DNA of 16,064 nt. Source: Pavlovales sp. CCMP2436 (lineage: Eukaryota; Haptophyta; Pavlovophyceae; Pavlovales). This document shows positions 7,321 to 14,294 of this stretch, one piece after another (position 1 is the stretch's first letter; each line of letters begins with the position of its first letter). The stretch is taken from NCBI GenBank assembly GCA_026770615.1, contig MU632090.1:19672-35735 (forward strand), written 5' to 3'. The notes beneath the pieces were generated by a model, which ran no database searches, was not told the DNA's origin, and worked only from the letters and a program-made list of their open reading frames with translations. A program made the translations under genes and the position numbers.

Positions 7321-8166
7321 TATGACGACGTACTCAACAATGCGGGTGGACAGCCAGTACTTAATCGATCTATAATCCCAGCGCGACCACCGTTGTTAAG
7401 TGGAAGGGATCGGCCCTCAAACAGTAATACCACACAAGGCTTCGTAAATCCTCGTGGAGCCGTATCTGGTGGACGAGGCGATCAGGTTTTCTACTCCCGT
7501 ATACCACCGACGACCGTTCAGGGTCCCACAATAATCCCGAATTCGAGCGGTGTGCTGCCTCCCGATCAACGCCCCCAGCCACCTTACGGAGTGGTACAAG
7601 GCTTCCAGGCACCTCCTATTGTCGCTGTAGCGCCACTGAGACCACCCGCGGCTCCCATGACTCCATTTCGACCTCTATTTGGTCCTCCTCAGCCGATTGA
7701 TTTTATTAGAACGCAGCAAGGCTCGTCATCGTCCCAGACGGCACGGCAGTCGCAGCAGCCACCACCCCTGGCATTCATACCCACTACGCTGGCTGGACCT
7801 TCAAAGGGGGTGCCTTCTTCGCCCTCAACGCCTCCTGTGTCATACGAAACTGGCACATCGCGGGGATCTGGATCTAGGTCGGGTCGGCCAGCCGGGGTCA
7901 ACAAACAAGGTGTGATGGCTCGACAAGTCGACATTGAGAGGATGAATATCGAATTTACCGCGGCTGACTACGCGACAATGCGTCTTATGAGTGATAGAAG
8001 AAACTTCCGGCCAAGCCCTGCCGAGGAAGAGGAACAGAGACAGCGGCTTGTGGATTACCCCGAACTGATGAGGCCTATTCTGGATCGATATGGAGACCTG
8101 CAGTCCATCCGCGCTCGTATTGCTATAGGTGCGGTATACGGCGTGCACAAGAGTATTGTCCCGTAG
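7021..8166 (+). CDS. Proline-rich protein with conserved ends, unknown function
   Basis: This is a 381-residue protein from the ATG at 7021; the frame extends seven codons further upstream without an ATG. Residues 1-100 look folded and contain 'HRVTHYLLNGRPYDGAMHP', a GPRHHEFSEYLVYSVRP stretch and a PRLPREP turn. Residues about 100-290 are Pro/Gln/Ser/Gly-rich and probably disordered. The last 85 residues are again ordered-looking, with an ERMNIEFTAADYATMR segment and a charged helix before VYGVHKSIVP. I do not recognise the family. Its place directly after the packaging ATPase suggests a structural or assembly role. It is not an adenain-type protease: no His-Asp-Cys triad arrangement is visible. 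The first 300 bp are duplicated at 12929-13228. Confidence 0.7.
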   Translation: MGAVNNLNRDRLLALTDTDPRHRVTHYLLNGRPYDGAMHPIFQKGKIAPTYMTGPRHHEFSEYLVYSVRPILIDTIPQIDLPRLPREPKNIYTAYQDAGVYDDVLNNAGGQPVLNRSIIPARPPLLSGRDRPSNSNTTQGFVNPRGAVSGGRGDQVFYSRIPPTTVQGPTIIPNSSGVLPPDQRPQPPYGVVQGFQAPPIVAVAPLRPPAAPMTPFRPLFGPPQPIDFIRTQQGSSSSQTARQSQQPPPLAFIPTTLAGPSKGVPSSPSTPPVSYETGTSRGSGSRSGRPAGVNKQGVMARQVDIERMNIEFTAADYATMRLMSDRRNFRPSPAEEEEQRQRLVDYPELMRPILDRYGDLQSIRARIAIGAVYGVHKSIVP

Positions 8167-8173
8167 ATCTATG

Positions 8174-8245
8174 TAAAAAAAAAAAAAAGGGAGAAAGGAA
8201 GAAAATCAAAAAAAAAAATCAAAAAAAAAATCAAAAAAAAATATA
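8174..8245 (+). promoter_or_regulatory. A-tract array with TATA before the fibre gene
   Basis: A first run of 14 A follows the proline-rich gene's stop, then a purine-rich spacer. Next come three A-tracts separated by TC (TC at 8206, 8219 and 8231; spacing 13 and 12), ending in A9-TATA (TATA 8242-8245). TATA lies 22 nt before the ATG at 8268. The layout mirrors the array at 2221-2277. Confidence 0.6.
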
Positions 8246-8267
8246 GTGCAGTACCATAAACGGTTCA

Positions 8268-8702
8268 ATGGCCAACGTATTTGGAAGGCTTAAGACTACT
8301 TCGCTTACTTCGCTCGAGACGATCGACTCTTATACGACTGAGACGTCTTCGACCACCGAGTTAAGCTATACAGCGGCTGAAGTGCCGCAGAACCAAACCC
8401 GTGATATTGCGAAAATAATACAAAAAAAATTACCAGTTTCATCGGGAGTCGTAGAGCATGTGTTTCCGTTCGACAGCACTCAATTTGCTAGTCCGCTTCT
8501 ATACGTAGCTGAGACGGTTCTTTCCCCGACGATAAGTACGTCTCTGACCAAAGCTGTCGGAGTGCAATGGGGCTTCTCAAACTCAAACCAAATAGCGGAA
8601 GGTTGTATTTTTGTGTTGGGCGATACTAAGCAATTGGAAACAGAGGCCTTGTTAAACCCGCAGAAGAGCACTTTCACGGTGAATAGCATTGTACCCGATT
8701 AA
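8268..8702 (+). pseudogene. N-terminal fragment of a fibre-type virion protein
   Basis: This 144-residue open frame begins MANVFGRL, identical to the start of the attachment protein at 3166, but six of the seven codons after ATG differ synonymously. A Thr/Ser-rich segment (about 9-40), a short basic segment (IAKIIQKK) and a beta-rich region (60-140) follow. It stops at 8702, where a repeat-rich segment begins. The long fibre-body frame resumes at 9505 without a start codon. This suggests that one fibre gene was interrupted, though I cannot prove that the two pieces were once joined. A truncated product could still be made, because the start and promoter are intact. Confidence 0.6.
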
Positions 8703-8759
8703 TCGCCTTCGGCGGCCTCCCGAATTACCAGAATCCGCAGATTGGGCGGTGGGTTTCTT

Positions 8760-9195
8760 GCTTGGCTAGATCGATCTCGTTTGACCCCTACGATCGTGTT
8801 AGATCTCGGTAGAGGGGCACAAATTCTAGGTCGATTCTCGTTAGATCTCGTTCGATCTCGGTAGATCTCGGTAGGTCTAGGTGGCGGCCACGAAGCAATT
8901 CGATTAAATGGTGTCCCGCCGCTCGCGAAGCACGAGTTTGACTTTTCGGGTCTAGGTAGGTCTCGGTGGCGTCTAGGCAGGCCTAGGTGGCGGCCACGAA
9001 GCAATTCGATTAATAGGTGTCCCGCCGCTCGCGAAGCACGAGTTTGACTTTTCGGGCCCGGTAGATCCCGGTAGATCCCGGTAGACCGACGAAGAGCCAC
9101 CCCGGGGGATGGAGAGCCACCCCGGGGGGGGTTGGTTCTCGGGGCTTTTCATGGTTTCTCGGGGCTTCCTCGGGGGGTCTCTCGGGGGGCTGGTG
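8760..9195. repeat. Repeat-rich insert within the fibre locus
   Basis: The stretch is built from short GATCTCGGTA/GATCCCGGTA-type units (three exact 10-bp copies at about 9057-9087), a pair of GAGCCACCCCGGGGG units (9094 and 9113), TCTCGGGG runs (9137-9190) and the longer direct repeat listed next. Open frames on its minus strand are made of these repeats and carry no recognisable protein. It separates the N-terminal fibre fragment from the GIY-YIG fragment and fibre body. Confidence 0.7.
8877..9056. repeat. 74-bp direct repeat, two copies
   Basis: Copies lie at 8877-8950 and 8983-9056, start offset 106 bp, with two mismatches by eye (AAAT versus AATA after CGATT). Each runs from CTAGGTGGCGGCCACG to GACTTTTCGGG. 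Confidence 0.9.
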
Positions 9196-9289
9196 CGGCC
9201 ATGGCGGGGCTCGCTTATGGCCGATGTAGATGGCAGCGGCGGGCTTTCATTGAGATAAATACCCGTGTGGCTAGCAAGAAAGAGGACGG

Positions 9290-9550
9290 ATGGTGGAAGG
9301 TTCAGTCGATCGCGCCACGCAAGTCGGGAGGGCACTCGCAAACGCAAACGTGAGCGGCAAACGGGTTAGCGGAATCTACATCATCTGGCCTGGATGGAGC
9401 GAGGTCCCGTTCGTTAAACTTGGGTTGACCACAAACATCTTTTCGAGGGCGATGAATGGTTACAGCCACTACATGCCGCACGCTGCACCTGGCAACTCCT
9501 TTGACCTGGTTGGGTGTCGGCGTCCGTTTCCGAGACAACATTCAGTGTGA
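9290..9550 (+). pseudogene. GIY-YIG-type nuclease fragment
   Basis: The 86-codon frame carries SGIYIIWPGW (GIY at residues 28-30), then PFVKLGLTTNIFSRA, in which KLG stands where YIG-type residues are expected and Arg53 matches the conserved catalytic Arg. GYSHYMPHA and GNSFDLVG follow. This resembles the first half of GIY-YIG/T5orf172-like nuclease domains, which usually run 80-100 residues and end with a conserved Glu. Here the match stops at about 9510, exactly where the fibre-body frame takes over in another phase, so the Glu is lost. The N-terminal 25 residues are non-specific. Such nucleases are common in mobile elements and large viruses. It is most likely debris from an inserted mobile element. 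Confidence 0.45.
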
Positions 9551-10770
9551 CCGTTTACAAGTACGTACCAGGGTATACAGCGCAGCGTGTATTTTCATGG
9601 TCTTCGCTGGACACCCCAGAGATCGTGTGTACCAAGTGGAAGGCCGTTATGGAACCGTACGTGACCTTCGGTGGGACCTCAAGTAGCTTCGGACATGCAC
9701 TTTTGAATTACGATCGTGAAACCGGTAAGTATTTTGGATCATTCGACCCCAATGATACAGCGTGGGGAGGGAACCTCTTCACGGTTTACTATGAGATTTA
9801 CCGCTATACTGCCGGTGATGATGCCTCGAAAGTCAATCTTGGGCTGTACACCTCTCCCACACTCAATATGTTCTGGACATTCTCGATGCTGAAACGTTAC
9901 TTTCCCCTCGTAGCAAAACCCGCGTACAGTCGTCTTGGTGTCGTTGCAGATTCTAAAAAGCGTATTAGTGTTGAAGTGCTTGCCACAGGCTCACAGGGAC
10001 TTAACCGGAGACCTATCAAATTTGATATAACAATGTTCGTAGATGAATTTAACAGTAATCTTAGTTTTTTCAACCCAGCAATTGCGTATACGATGATATT
10101 TTCTAACTCGGATATTGTGTATGATATTCTATTTTTCGCAGGAACCACACAGATCGTGGTTGATCCCGAGGCATCATCAAACATTGCGTTTTATTCACAG
10201 ATTTACAAGCCTGTTTTGCGCTTTTGTGGAGGTGTTCTCGTAAACAGCGACTACACGGGTGTAATATGCCCGATTTCGCGTATATCAGTAATCACGAACA
10301 AAACACGATCTCTTGGTCTTGACGATTTTACAGAAAAGCGATTGCCCACATCAATCGGCCACAATTCGTTCTTTTCAGGTGATTTGATTGTTCGTAGCAA
10401 CAATGGTGTGACCTATAATATCGTTGACAACCTGGAGTTGCTGAACTCGGAGTTGCTGGCAACCGAATCTGTTACAATTTTATCCTGTACTGCTGCGAGC
10501 GATTCGTGGATCATAACTACTGACAACGCACACACCCCATTTCAAGTCCTCGCAACGCCTGCGTACAGCCCTTCGGTTATCGGTGCATTGAGTAAGTTAT
10601 CGCCAGCCTTTACCGGTCAGACCGCTATCGCTACTGACGCAAATTGGCCTATCACAACTGGATGGCGAACAAGTCAAAGTTCGATCTACGATAACAACGG
10701 GGCATTTATCGGTTGGAAGTCCACGGACCGTGACGACGGTACGTACTGGGCAAGCGGCGTGACAACATAA
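9505..10770 (+). pseudogene. Fibre body, truncated at both ends, with partial F5/8C domain
   Basis: An open frame of about 420 codons follows an in-frame TGA (9502-9504). The first possible start is GTG at 9514 and the first ATG is near 9649, so a normal start is missing. The protein is Ser/Thr/Asn/Tyr-rich and beta-strand-like throughout, as in viral fibres. From the GTG, residues 321-338 (ILSCTAASDSWIITTDN) match residues 17-34 of the attachment protein at 2279-3166. Residues 383-415 (GWRTSQSS...YWASGV) start a discoidin fold like the one in that protein. The frame ends abruptly at TAA (10768-10770), right after ASGV, where the paralogues continue with G.QW or G.QHF. It is therefore missing its distal domain as well as its N-terminus. 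Confidence 0.65.
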
Positions 10771-11086
10771 GAACGCGGACATTACAGGACTCGCCGGAGA
10801 TTACACCATTGAAATAATTCGTATGCAAAACCAGCACACGGCAACAGGATTTTTGATGTGCTCAGGCACGAACAGCGCCTCGGGGCTCTTCTTCAAAGCA
10901 ACAATGCACCAGATGACCATATTAAACGCTCGCAAAGATGTCATCGTTACCTGCGATACACCCGTGCTCGTTCAGCTTTACATACGCACTAAACAAGATG
11001 AATATGCTGGAAAAGATATGCGCGGCGAGGTGTACGTGGATTCTAAAGTCGAGGAGGACGACCCAAGAGGAAACGAATCACGATGA
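10763..11086 (+). pseudogene. C-terminal fragment of an unknown beta-rich protein
   Basis: An open frame runs from just after a TGA (10760-10762), overlapping the fibre stop in another phase, to 11086 (first ATG 10823, 87 residues). The body (ADITGLAGDYTIEIIRM, then FLMCSGTNSASGLFF, then CDTPVLVQLYIRTKQ) has alternating hydrophobic strands and ends with an acidic tail. The reading frame shows no relation to the discoidin tail expected after the fibre body, so a recombination junction near 10765 is likely. The family is not recognised; another virion protein is the best guess. Confidence 0.4.
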
Positions 11087-11180
11087 GTCGAGAAAGAGTC
11101 GAGCAAGAGTCGAACAAGAGTCGAACAAGATCGAAAAAGAACGAGCAAGAACGAAAAAGAACGAAAAAGATCGAGTTAGA
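11086..11180. repeat. Degenerate 11-12-bp purine-rich repeat
   Basis: About eight units of the type AAGAGTCGAACA drift to AAGAACGAAAA along the tract, directly after the fragment ending at 11086. The plus strand is almost pure A/G with regular TCGA or ACGA. Confidence 0.75.
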
Positions 11181-11228
11181 AAATGGTGGTCCGTCATATG
11201 CACTTCGTAGCCGATGTCGCGATCAGAA

Positions 11229-11557
11229 ATGATTTTTCGCACGAGATTGCCGAGTGTAAAGGTATTCAAATATGATTTTTGTACGGGAATCCCGCTCGCT
11301 CAAATATGACTCCTTTTGAGACTTTTCGTGTGCGTGCGCGCAGCGGGGAAGTAGCCGCCAGGGCCTATTGGAAATTATTTCAGTGTTTTTATTTTTTACG
11401 AGTAACCTTTATTTCTCTAGATCTATTTTATTAGTTTATATAAACCCGCACACACTCGAAAAAGGCTAAAAGGAGTCATATTTGAGCGAGCAGGATTACC
11501 GTGCAAAAATCATATTTGAGCGGACTTACACTCGATAAACTCGTGCGGGAAATCATA
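11229..11557. repeat. Inverted repeat with ~90-bp arms, MITE-like
   Basis: The left arm (11229-11317) and right arm (11468-11557) are inverted copies around a 150-bp spacer. The inner 51 bp (11267-11317 and 11468-11518) match almost perfectly, and the outer parts are diverged. CATATTTGAGC occurs three times on the plus strand in the right arm and just outside it, and once on the minus strand in the left arm. The right arm contains a 43-44-bp tandem duplication of a unit starting AAATCATATTTGAGCGGAC (about 11507 and 11550). The spacer is AT-rich with no gene. It could be a non-autonomous transposon, a cruciform-forming regulatory site or an integration scar. Confidence 0.75.
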
Positions 11558-11589
11558 TTTGAGCGGACTTACACTTGTGACACTCGTTA

Positions 11590-12150
11590 AAAAAGTAACT
11601 AAGAGTCTCTAAATACCGCATTTGTAAACGTTGCTAGTTTTGCCTGCCGGATACGGTAAATAGCACACAAATAACCGTTAGGGATACCAGGTATAGCACA
11701 ACGGGGGTTGCTCAATATAGGGCCTTCTGGGTCAAAACTCGGGCATCCTGAGGCCTGGGGAGACGTGGCAGGACCCCTGTGGTGGGTGCTAGGCCTGGGA
11801 GTAAACCCCGGTCATTTTATCGTCGAGTAAGACCACTTTGAAAAAACATCAAATGAGGTAAGGGCCCTTAGGAAAAGTTGGTTTTTTGAATTCGAGTTAG
11901 CGCGAGCCAGTGATCGATTTGGACATGTGTGGCGCTCACAAAGTTCATCAGGTGGCTGGGGGCGATCGATCTAGAGCCTGGGCGAGAACTGAAGACCTAC
12001 TGGGCGCCTGTGCGGCCCGTGAGAAAAAAGTTCATGGATTTTCAGGGGGCTGCCGGAATAGCACACCCCTGGATACACGTATATATAGCACACCCCGACG
12101 AGGGATACGTAACACAGCACATTTACCAAAAAAGACGGTGTTTGGCGTGC
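11590..12150. other. Non-coding stretch with repeated ATAGCACA
   Basis: No supported gene is seen. ATAGCACA occurs at 11660, 11693, 12058 and 12085, each time within a few dozen bases of a GGATAC element. Two overlapping open frames at 11910-12216 start without good ATG context and end in the downstream GGGTCTTGG repeat; I do not call them. Confidence 0.5.
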
Positions 12151-12152
12151 GG

Positions 12153-12270
12153 ATCTTGGAGGGTCTTGGTGGGTCTTGAAGGGGTCTTGGAGGGGTCTTG
12201 GCAAGTATTTATTTAGTTTATAGATGCTTTTTAGTGGCTTTTTAGTGGCTTTTTAGTGGCTTTTAGCGGA
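12153..12270. repeat. Two short tandem repeats downstream of the capsid half-gene
   Basis: At 12153-12203 GGGTCTTGG-like units recur about five times. At 12227-12270 an 11-bp unit (CTTTTTAGTGG) starts at 12227, 12238 and 12249, with a degenerate fourth at 12260. The second array ends next to the stop of the minus-strand capsid fragment. Confidence 0.8.
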
Positions 12271-12272
12271 TT

Positions 12273-12926
12273 TTACGACTGGTAAGACAGCAAACCTTGC
12301 TGAGCAACCAGGATTTTCTCGTGCTGTACCCAGACGTCAACCATCAAGGCAGGATTATCAGCAGCAATCTGGGCTTCGAAGACCACATGCATCAACTGGG
12401 TGCTCACACCGTCCGATAGCGAGTCACTCTGCGGGAAAGCCTGCAGGGCAAGTCCGATACAGAAACCGCTGTTCACATATTCCACAGAGCTGACACACGA
12501 ACGGGACGAGGCGTCAGAAATTCCAGAGCCGAGGGCCTTTGAAAGTTCAAACCGTGCTTCAGCAGCGGAGCCCGTTGTGTCTATCGCAGATTGCGGGATC
12601 ACCATCGCCCCTAATTTAAATCGGTAGCTCTTACAACCCGCACGAGTTCTTTTCGTGACCGTTTTGGTGAGGTGAGGGTTGGCGTCGGCACTTTCCTTAA
12701 AGCTAACGAAAATGTTGCACGCGGAGCTCACACGGACTGGAATCTGCATTGAAATATATCCTGCGTTAGCACTGACCGTAGAACGGTATGAAGAATAATC
12801 GTAGCAGGGCGCTGTTATAACTCCATTTAGTGCCTGGTACATCGCGGTCTCTACCGCAGCGTCTAGCCGAACCTCAGTTAGGTGCAATTTTGCATTCGTT
12901 ACAGTCACACCAGAATTCGAAGCCGT
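12273..12926 (-). pseudogene. Major capsid protein, C-terminal half (second jelly roll)
   Basis: Read on the minus strand, this frame begins without a start codon at the end of the 818-bp repeat and runs about 218 residues to a stop at 12273. The phrases 'VTNAKLHLTEVRLD', 'CNIFVSFKESAD', 'GCKSYRFKLGAMVIP' and 'FCIGLALQAFPQSD' are what a PLV double-jelly-roll capsid shows in its second half, as is the ending DGVSTQ...VDVWVQHEKILV. The C-terminus appears natural. The first half is absent here but present at 5210 to about 5816 on the plus strand. The upstream neighbour is the truncated proline-rich gene, out of frame, so no normal start exists. Confidence 0.75.
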
Positions 12927-12928
12927 TG

Positions 12929-13228
12929 CACCCCCGCATCTTGGTACGCGGTATATATGTTTTTAGGCTCGCGTGGGAGGCGAGGAAGGTCGATTTGTGG
13001 TATGGTGTCAATTAGAATAGGCCGAACGCTGTACACCAAATACTCGCTAAAGTCGTGGTGCCGTGGTCCCGTCATGTACGTGGGAGCGATCTTGCCTTTT
13101 TGAAAAATCGGATGCATAGCTCCATCGTACGGCCGACCGTTGAGCAAATAATGCGTAACTCTGTGGCGAGGATCTGTGTCCGTTAGCGCTAGAAGCCTAT
13201 CGCGGTTGAGATTGTTCACGGCTCCCAT
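12929..13228 (-). pseudogene. Second, 3'-truncated copy of the proline-rich gene
   Basis: This holds the ATG and the first 100 codons of the gene at 7021-8166, with one observed residue change (Glu to Asp at base 13052). The frame then crosses the junction, adds a few unrelated codons and stops at 12905. The disordered middle and the conserved C-terminus are missing, so it is non-functional as a full protein. Confidence 0.9.
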
Positions 13229-13254
13229 TGATGTCTGTACTCTGTGCAAACATT

Positions 13255-13746
13255 TTATTTTAATCTGTACGTTAACTTTGCAAACTTATTGTAAATAAGT
13301 GCGTTCCCGACATCGATAAACATGAACTGGTGCGAGTCGCCTCCAGGCTTGAAAACGTGATTGTACAGTGTTTGAAATTCAATTTTATCGCGAGGCACTA
13401 ACTCGTCTCTGATACTTTCCAGCTCTCGCAAATTCGAAACACGAAATAAAAAGAGGGCACTCACGAGCTTACGAATTGTTAGTGGTATCGATCGGTACGT
13501 CTGGCTGATGATCCACACGCTCACCCGCAAATGGCGCCGGTTCGATATCAATTTTTCTAGTGCTGATCTAAGATTATTTTCTTTAAGGCTCGACATGAAA
13601 TCATCTATGATAATTAACGAATTTTGTTTCTTCTTTGATGCAACCTCGAGCTTTACGATCACCGCGTCGAGTGTTGCCTTATCCAGCTCGTGGCTTACTT
13701 TGTTGTGATTTCTGAAAGGTGAGTCGCTCATCGACGCGAAGGACGT
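13255..13746 (-). pseudogene. Second, 5'-truncated copy of the packaging ATPase
   Basis: This carries Walker B (LIIIDDF) and the SQT sensor region through to the normal stop, but lacks the N-terminus and Walker A, so it cannot hydrolyse ATP. The first ATG in frame is at 13731. The protein part is identical to the plus-strand ATPase as far as I compared. Loss of identity is abrupt at 13746, which looks like a recombination breakpoint. Confidence 0.9.
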
Positions 13747-13782
13747 GTGCTAGCACGGGGCCGCCTAGAAACGAACTGGTGG

Positions 13783-14052
13783 TCACGGATATATCTTGCA
13801 AGTTGAGGGAGGGTAACATGCTCGTCGATAAGCCACCCCGCTGTCGATGTCGTATATTCTTATGAGACGTTGCGTTGCCCTGGAGCTAACGATCCAAGCT
13901 CGATCGGTCTCGGATTGATGCAGATCCATGATCGCACCTCTGACGCAGAATTGGTTTACAAAAACGTGAAAGGAACTGCTGTAAACACCGCTACGGATCC
14001 CTAATTTGCTATTGGCGTATGTCTCGAACGGTAGGGGAAGACGAGGAAGCAT
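13783..14052 (-). CDS. Small protein or fragment, possibly one WD40-like repeat
   Basis: This 89-codon frame starts at an ATG (14052) with an in-frame TAA upstream. The middle (VRGAIMDLHQSE, then AWIVSSRATQRLIRIYDIDSG) has the strand spacing of a single WD40 blade (G-hydrophobic...SS...LIRIYDI.SG), as in PROPPIN and other beta-propeller proteins. A single blade cannot form a propeller, so this would be an exon or a gene fragment. No sequence like it occurs in the virus part. It lies between the ATPase fragment and C-rich sequence, and may be the first host-derived sequence. I am not sure it is coding. Confidence 0.3.
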   Translation of the reverse strand: MLPRLPLPFETYANSKLGIRSGVYSSSFHVFVNQFCVRGAIMDLHQSETDRAWIVSSRATQRLIRIYDIDSGVAYRRACYPPSTCKIYP

Positions 14053-14106
14053 GACGACCGATTACGTGTGGTTGACAAGTTTTTTAGATCGTAAGTTAAC
14101 GCACGC

Positions 14107-14294
14107 TCCATCTTCATTTCACTGATGGTGCTGTTCTTTGCCTCCTTCCGCGCCAACCGTGATGTCCCCCTTTAACCCCCCAAAACCGCGCCCCCGAGGT
14201 ACTGGTCCCCTCCCCCGGCCCGGCCCCCCACGGCATTCCTGCCCGTGAAGTTCTCAAAAGTTCTCAAAGCCCCCCCAGGCCGCCCAGCCTCAAT
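14107..14294. other. C-rich non-coding stretch
   Basis: Long C runs on the plus strand (for example CCCCCTTTAACCCCCC near 14165) and a short AGTTCTCAAA duplication at about 14247-14268 mark a sharp change in composition from the AT-richer virus part. No gene is seen. Confidence 0.5.

Larger units (their letters stand above)
12929..13746. repeat. 818-bp inverted repeat, right arm
   Basis: This is the reverse complement of 6503-7320. Its ends are sharp: GGGGGTG then capsid sequence on one side, and ACGTCC then unrelated sequence on the other. It starts within the ATPase gene and ends within the proline-rich gene, so it does not follow gene borders. Confidence 0.95.

Noticed and set aside
7146..7934. 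Several frames of 60-95 codons opposite or within the proline-rich gene
   Set aside because: They follow the codon pattern of the sense gene and are shadows; none has its own promoter or motif.
7021..8166. Adenain-type maturation protease, often found near the ATPase in related viruses
   Set aside because: No His...Asp/Glu...Gln...Cys arrangement is visible in the protein; no such protease was recognised elsewhere in the window.
8699..9347. Two overlapping minus-strand frames of 133 and 124 codons
   Set aside because: They are composed of the 74-bp and GATC-type DNA repeats and show repeated Arg/Pro-rich text, as expected from open frames across tandem repeats.
11910..12216. Two overlapping plus-strand frames
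   Set aside because: Starts are poor, the two frames compete, both run into the GGGTCTTGG repeat and no motif is recognised.
5210..12926. Intein or trans-splicing explanation for the split capsid gene
   Set aside because: No intein splice motifs border the halves, and neither half shows flanking elements for trans-splicing; truncation by recombination explains the junction at 12929 directly.
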